A program made the position numbers and the translations under genes. A DNA stretch of 64,000 nucleotides from Paraglaciecola mesophila KMM 241 (lineage in GTDB: Bacteria > Pseudomonadota > Gammaproteobacteria > Enterobacterales > Alteromonadaceae), in NCBI RefSeq assembly GCF_000315015.1, contig NZ_BAEP01000032.1:1-64000 (forward strand), written 5' to 3'. Below the pieces are notes generated by a model, which was not told the origin of the DNA, did no database searches, and was given only the letters and a program-made list of their open reading frames with translations. How positions within the stretch are numbered: the stretch's first letter is position 1; every line of letters starts with the position of its first letter. Shown piece after piece: positions 7,325 to 17,718 of the stretch.

Positions 7325-7366
7325 AAAATAACAGTCAGGAGAAACGTCAATAATAAATAAACTGTT
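7294..7366 (-). ncRNA. Candidate small RNA on the minus strand
   Basis: On the minus strand, TTGTGA (7395-7400) and TAAAAT (7373-7378) are 16 bp apart and would start a transcript near 7366. It would end at the orphan terminator 7294-7324, giving about 73 nt. The transcript would carry an unpaired TTTCTCCTGAC stretch, complementary to Shine-Dalgarno sequences, and a U-rich tail suited to Hfq. No minus-strand gene lies upstream to need this terminator. Expression is untested; antisense transcripts from queA are another explanation for the terminator. Confidence 0.4.
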
Positions 7367-7480
7367 GATGTTATTTTAGCCGCTATATGCAAAGTCACAA
7401 GGTGGTTAGCGTATACCAAGGTGATTGCAGGTATTAATTAATATACGTAAAATAACGGGCTAAATTTCCCAGGATAATAT

Positions 7481-8521
7481 ATGAAAGTTTCTGAATTCCA
7501 GTTTGATTTACCTGAAGCCCTCATTGCGCGTTACCCCACCAAAGAGCGGACCGCAAGCCGATTAATGCACTTAGCCACAACAGGCTTGTCGCATTTGCAA
7601 TTCACCGATGTGGTGAACTTGATTAATCCAGGCGATTTACTGATCTTCAATAATACTCGCGTCATACCTGCACGGTTACTTGGGCAAAAAGCCTCTGGCG
7701 GTAAAGTAGAAGTCTTGATTGAGCGCATTATTGACGAACATCATGTTTTAGCCCATGTACGTGCCAGTAAATCTCCTAAAGAGGGCACCCAATTGTTGCT
7801 TGAGGATAAAGTAGAAATGGAAATGGTAGGACGTCAAGACGCGCTATTTACACTCAAGCTGCTTAACCCTGAGCCTATTCTTGAAATACTTGAACAATAT
7901 GGGCATATGCCACTGCCGCCATACATTGACCGCCCTGATGAAGAGTCAGACAAAGAACGTTATCAAACGGTATACAACGAAAAACCAGGAGCTGTCGCGG
8001 CGCCTACCGCAGGTTTACATTTTGACGATGTCATTTTGAAACAACTACGGGATAAAGGTGTAAACACAGAATTCGTAACCTTGCATGTTGGGGCTGGTAC
8101 CTTTCAACCTGTGCGGGTTGATAATATTCTTGAGCATCAAATGCACTCTGAATATGCAGAAGTGCCGCAAAACGTTGTTGATGCTATCGCTAAAACCAAA
8201 GCGGCGGGCAAACGCGTGATTGCTGTGGGCACAACGTCGGTAAGATCGTTAGAGTCAGCAGCGAAAGCAGCATTAGAAAATGGCACTGCGCTGGCGCCGT
8301 TTTTCAGTGACACAGATATTTTTATCTATCCTGGCTACAAATTTCAGGTGATTGATGCCATGTTAACCAACTTTCATCTGTCAGAGTCGACGCTCATCAT
8401 GTTAGTCAGCGCCTTTGCTGGAAAAGAAAATGTGATGCGTGCGTACCAAGAAGCTATTGCCCAGCAATACCGCTTTTTCAGCTATGGCGACGCCATGTTT
8501 ATCGAGAAAAACCAAGACTGA
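7481..8521 (+). CDS. queA: tRNA preQ1(34) S-adenosylmethionine ribosyltransferase-isomerase
   Basis: A 346-residue protein of full family length. QueA transfers and isomerises the ribosyl part of AdoMet onto preQ1 in the wobble position of tRNAs with GUN anticodons, giving epoxyqueuosine. Family blocks are plain: the [12 protein letters not shown] start, [36 protein letters not shown] and [18 protein letters not shown]. The ATG at 7481 follows CAGGATAATAT. It stands directly before tgt, which acts one step earlier in the same pathway, with a 180-bp spacer holding a possible tgt promoter. Confidence 0.98.
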   Translation: MKVSEFQFDLPEALIARYPTKERTASRLMHLATTGLSHLQFTDVVNLINPGDLLIFNNTRVIPARLLGQKASGGKVEVLIERIIDEHHVLAHVRASKSPKEGTQLLLEDKVEMEMVGRQDALFTLKLLNPEPILEILEQYGHMPLPPYIDRPDEESDKERYQTVYNEKPGAVAAPTAGLHFDDVILKQLRDKGVNTEFVTLHVGAGTFQPVRVDNILEHQMHSEYAEVPQNVVDAIAKTKAAGKRVIAVGTTSVRSLESAAKAALENGTALAPFFSDTDIFIYPGYKFQVIDAMLTNFHLSESTLIMLVSAFAGKENVMRAYQEAIAQQYRFFSYGDAMFIEKNQD

Positions 8522-8576
8522 TATCCGGATTGTAATCAATACCTACGTTAGGCGAATAAATAGTGCGTTATTAGTT

Positions 8577-8605
8577 TTTATTCGCAGACGCAATTCGTAT
8601 ATAAT
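8577..8605 (+). promoter_or_regulatory. Candidate promoter upstream of tgt
   Basis: A perfect -10 box TATAAT (8600-8605) stands 17 bp after a weak -35 (TTTATT, 8577-8582), about 97 bp before the tgt ATG. The leader between them contains no obvious terminator. Confidence 0.45.
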
Positions 8606-8656
8606 CCGGCCACTTTTTGTCAGCAACTCGCTTGTTAGGCATTGAATATCACCTAA

Positions 8657-9814
<1,158 letters not shown>

Positions 9815-9844
9815 CTACAAAACTTAACAAACTATGGGGAATTT

Positions 9845-10183
9845 ATGAGCTTATTTATCTCTGATGCACATGCACAGGCAGCACCAGGTGGTGCAACAGG
9901 CGGTGGTTTTGAAATGCTGATCATGCTCGGCGTATTCGGTTTAATCTTTTACTTCATGTTATACCGCCCACAAGCAAAGCGTGTAAAAGAGCATAAAAAC
10001 TTGGTTAGCTCGTTGAGCAAAGGCGATGAAGTTTTGACCCAAGGTGGCATGGTTGGCCGTATAGTGAAAGTATCAGAAGAAAAGGACTTTCTTGAAATTG
10101 CACTAAACGATACAACCAACATTGTTGTACAAAAATCTGCTATCTCAGCTGTGTTGCCAAAAGGCACAATGAAAGCAATTTAA
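9845..10183 (+). CDS. yajC: Preprotein translocase accessory subunit YajC
   Basis: A 112-residue protein with a short Ala/Gly-rich N-terminus, one membrane segment at about 23-40 (MLIMLGVFGLIFYFMLYRPQ) and a cytoplasmic domain with the RPQAKRVKEHK and LTQGGMVGRI motifs of YajC. YajC copurifies with SecDF and helps protein translocation. The ATG at 9845 follows GGGGAATTT, 30 bp after tgt. A strong hairpin follows the gene, before secD. Confidence 0.97.
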   Translation: MSLFISDAHAQAAPGGATGGGFEMLIMLGVFGLIFYFMLYRPQAKRVKEHKNLVSSLSKGDEVLTQGGMVGRIVKVSEEKDFLEIALNDTTNIVVQKSAISAVLPKGTMKAI

Positions 10184-10196
10184 AATGAGTTACCTT

Positions 10197-10226
10197 AAAT
10201 AAAGCGGGCGATTGCCCGCTTTATTT
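10197..10226. terminator. Bidirectional hairpin between yajC and secD
   Basis: A perfect 13-bp stem, AAATAAAGCGGGC (10197-10209) and GCCCGCTTTATTT (10214-10226), with a GATT loop. The U-rich end is part of the right arm, so it could terminate transcription partially in either direction. It sits inside an operon that is normally cotranscribed. Confidence 0.75.
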
Positions 10227-10260
10227 ATGTATACGACATTCAAAATGGAAGGATTTTCAC

Positions 10261-12105
10261 GTGTTAAACCAAACTCCGTTATGGAAGTATCTTGTACTGA
10301 TTTTTATCGTCGGTATGTGTGCTCTGTACGCCACTCCCAATTTGTACGGTGAAGACTATGCCGTTCAAATCTCTGCCGGCCGAAATGCCAGTGTCGATGA
10401 GTCACTGTTAAGCAAGGTTACAGAAACGTTATCCAGCGAAAACATAGAAACAAAAAATATCGCTTTAGATAACGAACAGATTTTAGTTCGCTTGACCAAT
10501 TCTGATAGTCAACTTATCGCGCGAGAAACCCTGCAGCGAGCATTAGGTGACGACTACTATGTGGCCATGAACCTAGCGCCAGATACACCCGCTTGGCTTG
10601 AAGCCATTGGCGGTGCACCGATGAAGCTTGGGCTCGATTTGCGCGGTGGTGTGCACTTCCTAATGGAAGTGGATATGAACTCTGCCGTGAATAAGTCTTT
10701 TGAAGACATGGTATCCGATTTTAGAAGTGCACTTCGTGAAGAAGGTATTCGCTATCGCACGGTGCGCCAAGTTGAAGGTGGAGTGGAAATATTCTTTCGT
10801 GACCAAGAAACCCTAGATAAGGCAGAGTTCTTTTTACGTAACCGTAATCGTGACTTGGTTTTCACTGAGAAAAACGACCTGAAAATTGTGGTCAGCATGT
10901 CAGAGCAGAAGCTTGCTGAAACCCGTGACTACGCGGTTAAGCAAAATATCACGATTATCCGTAACCGGGTAAACCAATTGGGTGTGGCTGAGCCAAGTGT
11001 ACAAAAGCAAGGCGTTGATCGCATCGCTGTGCAATTACCTGGTATTCAAGATACCGCCCGTGCTAAAGAAATTTTGAATGCAACGGCGACATTGGAATTC
11101 CGCTCTGTAGATTTAGACCATGATGTACGTGATGCTGTTGCTGGGCGTGTGCCTGCGGGCTCTGAACTGGTACTCGATCAGCAAGGTCAGCCGCAACTGC
11201 TTAAAAAGAAAATCATTTTGACCGGTAACCACATCATTGATGCTAACTCTAGCGCAGATGAGTACGGTATTCCTCAAGTGAATATTTCACTTGATTCTAA
11301 AGGTGGCAGTAAGATGTCACAGTTTACCAAAGACAGTATTGGTAAGCCGATGGCGACCGTTTTCATTGAATATAAATCAACGGGTGAGCGAGATGCTAAC
11401 GACAAGCTGATTTTTGAAGCGAAGCGTGAAGTGATCAGTATCGCCACTATTCAAGCGCGCTTGGGCAGTAGTTTCCGTATTACCGGGTTAGACTCACCAC
11501 AAGAAGCGCATAACCTGTCGTTACTACTTAGAGCCGGTGCACTGATAGCACCTATTCAAATCGTAGAAGAGCGCACCGTTGGGCCAAGCTTAGGTAAAGA
11601 GAACATTGCACTGGGTACACAAGCCATCATTTGGGGCTTTGTTGCAGTACTAATCTTTATGCTGATTTACTACAAAGCATTTGGTTTAGTCGCGAACCTT
11701 GCATTAACTCTGAACCTAGTGATGATCGTTGGCATTATGTCGATGATACCTGGCGCGACATTATCGCTACCTGGTATGGCCGGGATCGTATTAACGGTCG
11801 GTATGGCGGTTGATGCAAACGTTCTGATATTCGAGCGTATTCGAGAAGAACTGCGGGAAGGGCGCAGCCCCCAACAGGCAATTCATCACGGTTATGACAG
11901 TGCATTCTCGACCATTCTTGATGCCAACATTACGACCTTCATTGCGGGTCTGATTTTGTTTGCTGTGGGCACAGGCCCAATTAAAGGCTTTTCAATCACG
12001 TTAATGATTGGTATTGCCACTTCCATGTTTACCGCTATTTTTGTTACCCGTGCTGTTGTAAATGCATGGTGTGGTGGTAAGCCTTTGAAAAAATTATCAA
12101 TATAG
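10261..12105 (+). CDS. secD: Protein translocase subunit SecD
   Basis: A 614-residue inner-membrane RND-type protein that uses the proton gradient to pull proteins through SecYEG. It has an N-terminal membrane segment (about 8-24), the conserved [15 protein letters not shown] stretch (123-137), a large periplasmic region, and five further membrane segments after about residue 455, including the [15 protein letters not shown] block. The start is GTG at 10261 with AAGGA upstream; the encoded [10 protein letters not shown] start agrees with the E. coli MLN...PLWKY start. secF follows 10 bp later. Confidence 0.98.
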   Translation: MLNQTPLWKYLVLIFIVGMCALYATPNLYGEDYAVQISAGRNASVDESLLSKVTETLSSENIETKNIALDNEQILVRLTNSDSQLIARETLQRALGDDYYVAMNLAPDTPAWLEAIGGAPMKLGLDLRGGVHFLMEVDMNSAVNKSFEDMVSDFRSALREEGIRYRTVRQVEGGVEIFFRDQETLDKAEFFLRNRNRDLVFTEKNDLKIVVSMSEQKLAETRDYAVKQNITIIRNRVNQLGVAEPSVQKQGVDRIAVQLPGIQDTARAKEILNATATLEFRSVDLDHDVRDAVAGRVPAGSELVLDQQGQPQLLKKKIILTGNHIIDANSSADEYGIPQVNISLDSKGGSKMSQFTKDSIGKPMATVFIEYKSTGERDANDKLIFEAKREVISIATIQARLGSSFRITGLDSPQEAHNLSLLLRAGALIAPIQIVEERTVGPSLGKENIALGTQAIIWGFVAVLIFMLIYYKAFGLVANLALTLNLVMIVGIMSMIPGATLSLPGMAGIVLTVGMAVDANVLIFERIREELREGRSPQQAIHHGYDSAFSTILDANITTFIAGLILFAVGTGPIKGFSITLMIGIATSMFTAIFVTRAVVNAWCGGKPLKKLSI

Positions 12106-12115
12106 GAGCGCTGAC

Positions 12116-13057
12116 ATGCAATTGCTAAACATGAAAGAAACAGTTGGCTTTATGTCGTTGCGCGTTCCCGCAGCGATACTATCCGCGTTATTGGTTATCG
12201 GCTCTCTGGTATCCCTTGGGATTAACCAGCTTAATTGGGGCTTGGACTTCACCGGCGGTACGCAGATTGAAATGCGGTATGAAGGTGTGGCTAACTTAGA
12301 CGCGGTTCGCGCTGAGTTAACCCAAGCCGGTTTTATTGAGCCTACGGTGCAAAACTACGGTAGCAGCCAAGACATACTAATACGCATCGCCCCTATGGAA
12401 GGCGTGAAGAATGTTGAAATTGGCGATAGGGTAGTTGCTGCATTACAAGCTGCCGATCCAAGCGTTGAAAAACGCGGAATCGCTTTTGTTGGGCCAAATA
12501 TTGGTGATGAGCTTGCCGAGCAGGGCGGGTTAGCCATGTTGGTTTCCTTGCTTTGTATTCTGGTATACGTAGCAATGCGATTCGAATGGCGCTTTGCTTT
12601 GGGCTCAGTTGTGGCGCTTGCCCACGACGTGATCATCACATTAGGTTTGTTCTCAATTCTACAACTGGAATTCGACTTAACGGTACTGGCCGCTGTATTG
12701 GCAGTAATCGGTTATTCCTTGAACGATACTATTGTGGTATCAGATAGGATCCGTGAAAACTTCCGTAAAATCCGCAATTCCGAAACCGAAGAGATCATTA
12801 ATATTTCACTGACCCAGACCTTGAACCGTACCATTATTACCTCGTTAACGACGATATTGGTATTGATGTCATTGTTCTTCTTGGGCGGGGCGACTATTCA
12901 TGGTTTTGCGACTGCCTTGCTGTTTGGTGTGATAATCGGTACGTATTCGTCTATCTACGTTGCCAGCTTAGTGGCGCTATGGTTAGGCGTAAGCCGTGAA
13001 GATTTGATGCCAACTGAGATTGAGAAAGAAGGCGCTGACCAAGAGTCAATGCTGTAG
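12116..13057 (+). CDS. secF: Protein translocase subunit SecF
   Basis: A 313-residue partner of SecD. It has membrane segment 1 at about 18-36, the conserved WGLDFTGGTQIEM stretch starting at residue 41, a periplasmic region to about 135, and five C-terminal membrane segments containing GYSLNDTIVVSDRIREN. The ATG at 12116 has TAGGAGCGCTGAC upstream, overlapping the secD stop region. A hairpin terminator lies 44 bp past the gene. Confidence 0.98.
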   Translation: MQLLNMKETVGFMSLRVPAAILSALLVIGSLVSLGINQLNWGLDFTGGTQIEMRYEGVANLDAVRAELTQAGFIEPTVQNYGSSQDILIRIAPMEGVKNVEIGDRVVAALQAADPSVEKRGIAFVGPNIGDELAEQGGLAMLVSLLCILVYVAMRFEWRFALGSVVALAHDVIITLGLFSILQLEFDLTVLAAVLAVIGYSLNDTIVVSDRIRENFRKIRNSETEEIINISLTQTLNRTIITSLTTILVLMSLFFLGGATIHGFATALLFGVIIGTYSSIYVASLVALWLGVSREDLMPTEIEKEGADQESML

Positions 13058-13066
13058 TAAATCACA

Positions 13067-13131
13067 TTGCCCTTAAGGGCAAACAGAGTTGTACACTAAG
13101 AGCCGTTTGATTAACTATCAAGCGGCTTTTT
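13067..13131 (+). terminator. secF terminator preceded by a palindrome
   Basis: The main stem is AGCCGTTTGAT (13101-13111) with ATCAAGCGGCT (13117-13127, one G-U pair), followed by a T-run to about 13131. A separate 16-bp perfect palindrome TTGCCCTTAAGGGCAA (13067-13082) precedes it and would form a small TTAA-loop hairpin just after secF, possibly protecting the mRNA end. Confidence 0.85.
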
Positions 13132-13227
13132 TATTGGCTGAAGCTATGGGGTTATTAAGTTAAGGGACCTTTTGGGGGCGTTTAGCTATGAGTTGGAAAA
13201 AGCCTTTTCGAAGGCGCTAGGAGGACA

Positions 13228-13253
13228 TAAAAAAGCGAGCCTTGGGCTCGCTT
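13228..13253 (-). terminator. suhB terminator
   Basis: The arms AAGCGAGCC (13233-13241) and GGCTCGCTT (13245-13253), with a 3-nt loop, are followed by a T-run on the minus strand (13229-13234). It lies 37 bp past the suhB stop and faces the secF terminator. Confidence 0.88.
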
Positions 13254-13289
13254 AAGAATAGGGCGTTACGTTTTTAAGCTATTACACTC

Positions 13290-14069
13290 TTAAGCTTTCA
13301 AATTCTTCACTAGGGTTTGCACGACTTTAGCGCTTCCAGCAACGATGTCACCATTATGCATGGGGTCGTTATTGCCTTTAAAATCTGTCACCAAGCCGCC
13401 AGCTTCACGAACAAGTAGTTCACCTGCTGCGATATCCCATGGCTTCAAGCCACTTTCCCAGTAACCGTCATAACGGCCGGCGGCTACGTAGGCTAAGTCC
13501 AGAGCGGCTGAGCCACTGCGGCGTACATCACCCGCTTGAAAAAAGATATTACGGAAGCTTTCAAGATATGTCGGTAATGCATCTTTGTTTTTGTATGGAA
13601 GTGCGGTGGCAAGGATCGTTTGGTTCAACTCTTTTGCTTTACTAGCACGAATACGGAAACCGTTAAGTTGAGCGCCAGCGCCTTTGCTTGCGGTGAATAG
13701 TTCGCCACGAATAGGATCGAATACAACTGCTTGGTCTAAACGACCTTTATGCATTAAAGCGATTGATACAGCGAAGTGGGGAATACCCTTGATAAAATTA
13801 GTGGTGCCATCTAGCGGGTCAATGATCCATTTGTAATCAGTGTTGCTACCTTCTACTACACCACCTTCTTCACCTACAAAGCTGTGATCAGGGTAAGATT
13901 GCTGGATTTTGCGAATAATTGCTTGCTCGGCTTCTTTGTCGACTCGGGTTACGAAGTCGTTACTGCCTTTGGCTTCAATCATTAGTTCAGATTGATTTTC
14001 AAAACCACGGGCAATGACGTTGCCCGCAGAACGCGCCGCGCGCACTGCTATATTCAGCATAGGATGCAT
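13290..14069 (-). CDS. suhB: Inositol-1-monophosphatase family protein / rRNA maturation factor SuhB
   Basis: A 259-residue protein of the Mg-dependent inositol monophosphatase family. The metal ligands are visible: Glu67/Glu68 in GEEGG, DPLDGTTNF (84-92) and WDIAAGELLVREAGG near the C-terminus. In E. coli SuhB also joins the rRNA antitermination complex. I place the start at the ATG at 14069 (MHPMLNIAVRAAR, the same start as E. coli SuhB) rather than 14117, which adds 16 unmatched residues. Divergent from the VOC gene. In E. coli suhB and trmJ lie close together, and here trmJ is only 1.5 kb away. Confidence 0.95.
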   Translation of the reverse strand: MHPMLNIAVRAARSAGNVIARGFENQSELMIEAKGSNDFVTRVDKEAEQAIIRKIQQSYPDHSFVGEEGGVVEGSNTDYKWIIDPLDGTTNFIKGIPHFAVSIALMHKGRLDQAVVFDPIRGELFTASKGAGAQLNGFRIRASKAKELNQTILATALPYKNKDALPTYLESFRNIFFQAGDVRRSGSAALDLAYVAAGRYDGYWESGLKPWDIAAGELLVREAGGLVTDFKGNNDPMHNGDIVAGSAKVVQTLVKNLKA

Positions 14070-14269
14070 AGTAAAACCACCAATTTTTAAAAGAACGTTA
14101 AGATAAGGATTTGTCATCCGTTACGGTTTAGGTAACAGGTGAACAAAAAATCGCCGCGCAGTGTATCAAACCACAGAATATTCGCAATCATAATCTGGAT
14201 TTATCACAAACTATGTTAGCGTACATGCTTCAGTTTACTTATTTTTTAATAACAGATTAAGTGTACCTA

Positions 14270-14653
14270 ATGTTAAAACGAATTCATCACGTGGCCGTTA
14301 TCTGCAGCGACTATGCGCGCTCGAAACACTTTTACACTGAAATATTAGGGCTTAGCGTTATTGCTGAAAATTACCGTGCCCATCGCGACTCTTACAAACT
14401 AGATTTAGCACTACCCGATGGTGGCCAAATTGAGCTTTTCTCGTTTCCCGGAGCACCTGCGCGCCCCAGCCGTCCAGAAGCGCAAGGCTTACGCCACCTA
14501 GCGTTTGTGGTGGATGATGTCGAGGCCACAGTAGCTTTCTTGACGGCGAAGGGCGTTGAGGTAGAAGAAGTTAGAATTGATGAATATACGCTCAAAAAGT
14601 TCACCTTTTTCGCCGACCCAGATGGTTTACCATTGGAGCTTTATCAAGCGTAA
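14270..14653 (+). CDS. gloA2: VOC-family metalloenzyme, YaeR/GloA2 type
   Basis: A 127-residue single vicinal-oxygen-chelate protein. Strong similarity to E. coli YaeR is visible throughout: IHHVAVICSDYARSKHFY, ARPSRPEAQGLRHLAF and FTFFADPDGLPLELY. Likely metal ligands are the His of RIHH, the His of RHLAF and the Glu of LPLELY. The reaction is unproven; it is often labelled lactoylglutathione-lyase-like. I prefer the ATG at 14270 over the in-frame GTG at 14261 because the homologue starts at this point. The unknown lipoprotein gene starts 7 bp after it ends. Confidence 0.85.
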   Translation: MLKRIHHVAVICSDYARSKHFYTEILGLSVIAENYRAHRDSYKLDLALPDGGQIELFSFPGAPARPSRPEAQGLRHLAFVVDDVEATVAFLTAKGVEVEEVRIDEYTLKKFTFFADPDGLPLELYQA

Positions 14654-14660
14654 AAATGAT

Positions 14661-15410
14661 GTGAGCCATAAGGAAAATGAGATTAAGTGGTTGTTGGGGT
14701 TAGCTATATTAATAAGCTTGCAGGGCTGCAGTCACACCCAGGTTCATTTGTACGCTAAGTACCTTTCAGAATCAGAGGTAAACAGAATATCCAAGCAATT
14801 AAAAAAAGATGATTTTGATGTTGATGTTAATCAGCTTACTTTTCCGAATTCGATTAGCAGAAATAGCCTAGTTTACTCACTGATGTTGCCTGAACAGAGT
14901 GAGTTATCACGCTTAACGCAAAGCGCGGCGAAATTAGGGTACTCGGTTGAAAGTGAAGTGCCGCTTTTTAGTAATAATCATTCTTTTACCCATGACTCCA
15001 TCGGGTTGTTTTTAATTCCTGATGATTTAGACATTTCTGCTTCGATATCCCGTGAAAAACTCATCGGGCGCTATTATAGCAAAGCCTGTGACGCAGATAC
15101 TCAGTTGCTACTAAATTCAGATAACACCTACATCCTTGTTAACAGCCCTCAAGAAGCAATTAGCAACGCAAAGCAAGGTGAAGTGCAACTTAACCGTCAA
15201 CAAACATTAATTTCTGGGTTTTGGAAAGTAACCCAATATCCTTACGTGCAGTTAAGTGGGCCGAAAAATCACCCTTGGGTAGCGCCGTTTGAAGTGGAAG
15301 TTTATGACGAGATAGAGTTTGGGGTGTCGGTAGAAAACACTTATTTGAAACCTTTAAGTGACTATAAACGCTTTGATTCTTGCCAATTTTATAAAGGAGC
15401 TGTGGGCTGA
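14661..15410 (+). CDS. Predicted lipoprotein of unknown function
   Basis: A 249-residue protein. From a GTG start at 14661 it has a basic N-region, a hydrophobic core (WLLGLAILISL) and lipobox LQGC, so it should be an envelope lipoprotein. The mature part mixes an ACT/SPOR-like stretch (about 30-95, with SESEVNRISKQLKKDDFDV) and a second region from about 120 that ends with WVAPFEVEVYDEIEFG. The resemblance is only an impression. An upstream ATG would put the start inside the VOC gene. The ribosome site is weak and the start uncertain. It follows the VOC gene closely and may be cotranscribed with it. Confidence 0.6.
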   Translation: MSHKENEIKWLLGLAILISLQGCSHTQVHLYAKYLSESEVNRISKQLKKDDFDVDVNQLTFPNSISRNSLVYSLMLPEQSELSRLTQSAAKLGYSVESEVPLFSNNHSFTHDSIGLFLIPDDLDISASISREKLIGRYYSKACDADTQLLLNSDNTYILVNSPQEAISNAKQGEVQLNRQQTLISGFWKVTQYPYVQLSGPKNHPWVAPFEVEVYDEIEFGVSVENTYLKPLSDYKRFDSCQFYKGAVG

Positions 15411-15559
15411 TGTTCGGTGGTAATTTCTCCCTTAGAACATTTTCCCACATTTTTTAGTATGTGGGTTACTCTGTGCGCCGCGCCAACACTACTTTTGCAC
15501 GCAAAATATGCTATTATCCGCGCCCTAAAATCCCCATAAATCACAGATAATCCTTTGTT

Positions 15560-16285
15560 ATGCTAGAAAATATTAAAATCGTACTGGTTAATACGTCCCA
15601 CACCGGCAATATTGGTTCAACAGCGCGCGCCATGAAAACCATGGGCTTGAGCCAATTGGTATTGGTTGACCCAGTATCGCCGCCAGACGGTAAATCTAGC
15701 GCGTTAGCTGCTGGGGCAGGGGATGTCCTGGCCAACGCGAAAATTGTCTCCACCGTGGCAGAAGCAGTAGCAGATTGTGGTTTAGTGGTCGGCACAAGTG
15801 CCCGTTCGCGAACGTTATCTTGGCCTATGCTTGAGCCACGTGAATGTGGTGAAAAGTTAGTATCCGAAGTGCCTAAATATCCTGTTGCCTTAGTATTTGG
15901 TCGTGAAAACAACGGTTTAAGTAACGAGGAGCTACAGCAATGCCATTTCCACGTATGTATTCCTGCCAATCCTGAATATAGTTCGTTGAACTTAGCCGCC
16001 GCAGTACAAACTCTATGTTACGAAATTCGTATGGCGCATCTTAGTGAAACGCGACATGAGACGACTGTGCAGGAAGAATACCCGCTGGCGGATGATCTTG
16101 AAGGTTTTTATAGCCATTTGGAACAAACCCTTCACAAAACGAATTTCATCATTCCACAACATCCGGGTATGGTCATGACCAAACTACGTCGCTTGTTTAA
16201 TCGTGCTCGTCCTGAAACGCAGGAGCTGAATATATTGCGCGGCATCTTGGCATCCATCGAAAAGTCCAGTAAAGACAATACATAA
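15560..16285 (+). CDS. trmJ: tRNA (cytidine/uridine-2'-O-)-methyltransferase TrmJ
   Basis: A 241-residue SPOUT methyltransferase for 2'-O-methylation of tRNA position 32. Motifs are [20 protein letters not shown] (10-29), the [16 protein letters not shown] knot region and [14 protein letters not shown], which together form the AdoMet-binding trefoil knot. A C-terminal helical extension (about 165-241) is typical of TrmJ. The ATG at 15560 opens the series that leads, 2 bp apart, into cysE and then the isc operon. Confidence 0.96.
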   Translation: MLENIKIVLVNTSHTGNIGSTARAMKTMGLSQLVLVDPVSPPDGKSSALAAGAGDVLANAKIVSTVAEAVADCGLVVGTSARSRTLSWPMLEPRECGEKLVSEVPKYPVALVFGRENNGLSNEELQQCHFHVCIPANPEYSSLNLAAAVQTLCYEIRMAHLSETRHETTVQEEYPLADDLEGFYSHLEQTLHKTNFIIPQHPGMVMTKLRRLFNRARPETQELNILRGILASIEKSSKDNT

Positions 16286-16287
16286 CT

Positions 16288-17091
16288 ATGTTCGAACGTA
16301 TTAAAGAAGACATCCAGAGTGTATTTCACCGCGATCCAGCAGCGCGCAATACGTTCGAGGTTTTAACGAATTACCCAGGGCTGCATGCCATTTGGTTTCA
16401 TCGTTTAAGTCATCGGTTATGGAAGGCCAACTGGCACTGGTTAGCCCGTAGCTTATCAACGTTCTCCCGTTGGGCGACAGGAGTCGAAATACATCCTGGC
16501 GCTAAGCTTGGCCGTCGCTTTTTTATAGATCACGGTATGGGCGTGGTGATAGGTGAAACCGCAGAGATTGGCGATAACGTTACGCTATACCATGGCGTCA
16601 CCCTAGGCGGTACTTCATGGAGTGCTGGTAAGCGTCACCCTACCTTAGAAGATAACGTCGTGATTGGGGCCGGGGCTAAAATACTGGGGCCTATTACTAT
16701 GCATAAAGGCGTGAAAGTGGGCTCTAATTCTGTTGTGGTAAAGGATGCCCCTGAGAACGCTACCGTTGTGGGTATTCCTGGGCGCATCGTGATGCCAAGC
16801 GCGAGTAAAGAACAGAATGGCCACCGGGCTAAAATCGCCCGTAAGTATGGCTTCGATGCCTATGCTATTTCAGATGAAAACCCTGATCCTGTCGCAAACG
16901 CCATTGGGTTAATGCTTGATCATGTTCACCTTATTGATACCAAAGTGGAAGAAATGTGCAAAGAGATCAATAACATGGGAGGGAGCGTTTGCGGTAAATC
17001 ATTGCCCACCCTTGAAATCGATAGCTTTGGTGATCATTTAACGACTGCGGAAAAGGAATCGGCAAAGAGGTCGTTCGATCCACAAATTTAG
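16288..17091 (+). CDS. cysE: Serine O-acetyltransferase
   Basis: A 267-residue left-handed beta-helix acetyltransferase making O-acetylserine for cysteine synthesis. An N-terminal helical part with [17 protein letters not shown] is followed by hexapeptide repeats (about 65-165) with [17 protein letters not shown] and [12 protein letters not shown], which hold the active-site His and acceptor contacts. The C-terminal tail is longer than in the shortest EpsC-type enzymes. It starts 2 bp after trmJ and precedes iscR, so cysteine supply is placed beside the cysteine-desulfurase operon. Confidence 0.95.
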   Translation: MFERIKEDIQSVFHRDPAARNTFEVLTNYPGLHAIWFHRLSHRLWKANWHWLARSLSTFSRWATGVEIHPGAKLGRRFFIDHGMGVVIGETAEIGDNVTLYHGVTLGGTSWSAGKRHPTLEDNVVIGAGAKILGPITMHKGVKVGSNSVVVKDAPENATVVGIPGRIVMPSASKEQNGHRAKIARKYGFDAYAISDENPDPVANAIGLMLDHVHLIDTKVEEMCKEINNMGGSVCGKSLPTLEIDSFGDHLTTAEKESAKRSFDPQI

Positions 17092-17129
17092 CGGTGTTGG
17101 TAAATTACACTGTAAAACCTAGCCCCCTA

Positions 17130-17179
17130 ATACTTGACTAAAACAGTAGGATAAATACTTGACTAAAATAGTCGGGTTT
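17130..17179 (+). promoter_or_regulatory. Two tandem type 1 IscR sites over the isc promoter
   Basis: Two 25-bp boxes lie head to tail with no gap. Box 1 (17130-17154) has ATACTTGACT, then AAAA, then CAGTAGG. Box 2 (17155-17179) has ATACTTGACT, AAAA, TAGTCGGGT. Both fit the type 1 pattern that [2Fe-2S]-IscR uses for self-repression, and TTGACT in each can serve as -35. The iscR ATG lies 38 bp after box 2. Confidence 0.85.
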
Positions 17180-17216
17180 GGGACAATAGCTGCAAGTTTT
17201 TAGCTAGGTGTTCAGA

Positions 17217-17702
17217 ATGAAATTAACTTCTAAAGGTCGTTACGCTGTTACAGCAATGCTGGATGTAGCCTTACATTCACAGCGCGGTCCCGTGTCGTTA
17301 GCAGATATATCTGAGCGCCAAGAAATATCGTTATCTTATTTAGAGCAACTTTTTTCACGTCTACGCCGAGAAAAATTAGTAGACAGTGTGCGTGGGCCAG
17401 GCGGCGGTTATAAGTTAGGCCGCCAACCCAGCGACATTCCAATCGGTGAGGTGATTCGCGCGGTAGATGAGTCCGTTGATGCAACGCGCTGTCAAGGCCA
17501 GTCAGATTGCCAAGGTGGTGAGCGTTGTTTAACCCACAGCTTGTGGCAAGATTTGAGTGAGCGCATCAGCCTTTTTCTCGATGGCATTACCCTTGGAGAA
17601 CTGATGGCGCAGCACGACGTGAAATTAGTAGCAGACAGACAAGATAAAACGAAACACCTCAATTATATTGCTGGCAACGAAATCGAAGTGAGCCTGCAGT
17701 AA
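17217..17702 (+). CDS. iscR: Fe-S cluster regulator IscR
   Basis: A 161-residue Rrf2-family repressor that senses cell Fe-S status. A winged helix-turn-helix (about 1-65) includes [14 protein letters not shown] and [10 protein letters not shown]. The [2Fe-2S] ligands Cys92, Cys98, Cys104 and His107 are all present in the segment from 91 to 107. I start at the ATG at 17217 ([19 protein letters not shown], equal to the E. coli start) rather than the GTG at 17208. It is first in the operon and lies just after two IscR boxes, so it should be autoregulated. Confidence 0.97.
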   Translation: MKLTSKGRYAVTAMLDVALHSQRGPVSLADISERQEISLSYLEQLFSRLRREKLVDSVRGPGGGYKLGRQPSDIPIGEVIRAVDESVDATRCQGQSDCQGGERCLTHSLWQDLSERISLFLDGITLGELMAQHDVKLVADRQDKTKHLNYIAGNEIEVSLQ

Positions 17703-17718
17703 ATAAGCGGAGTAGACA

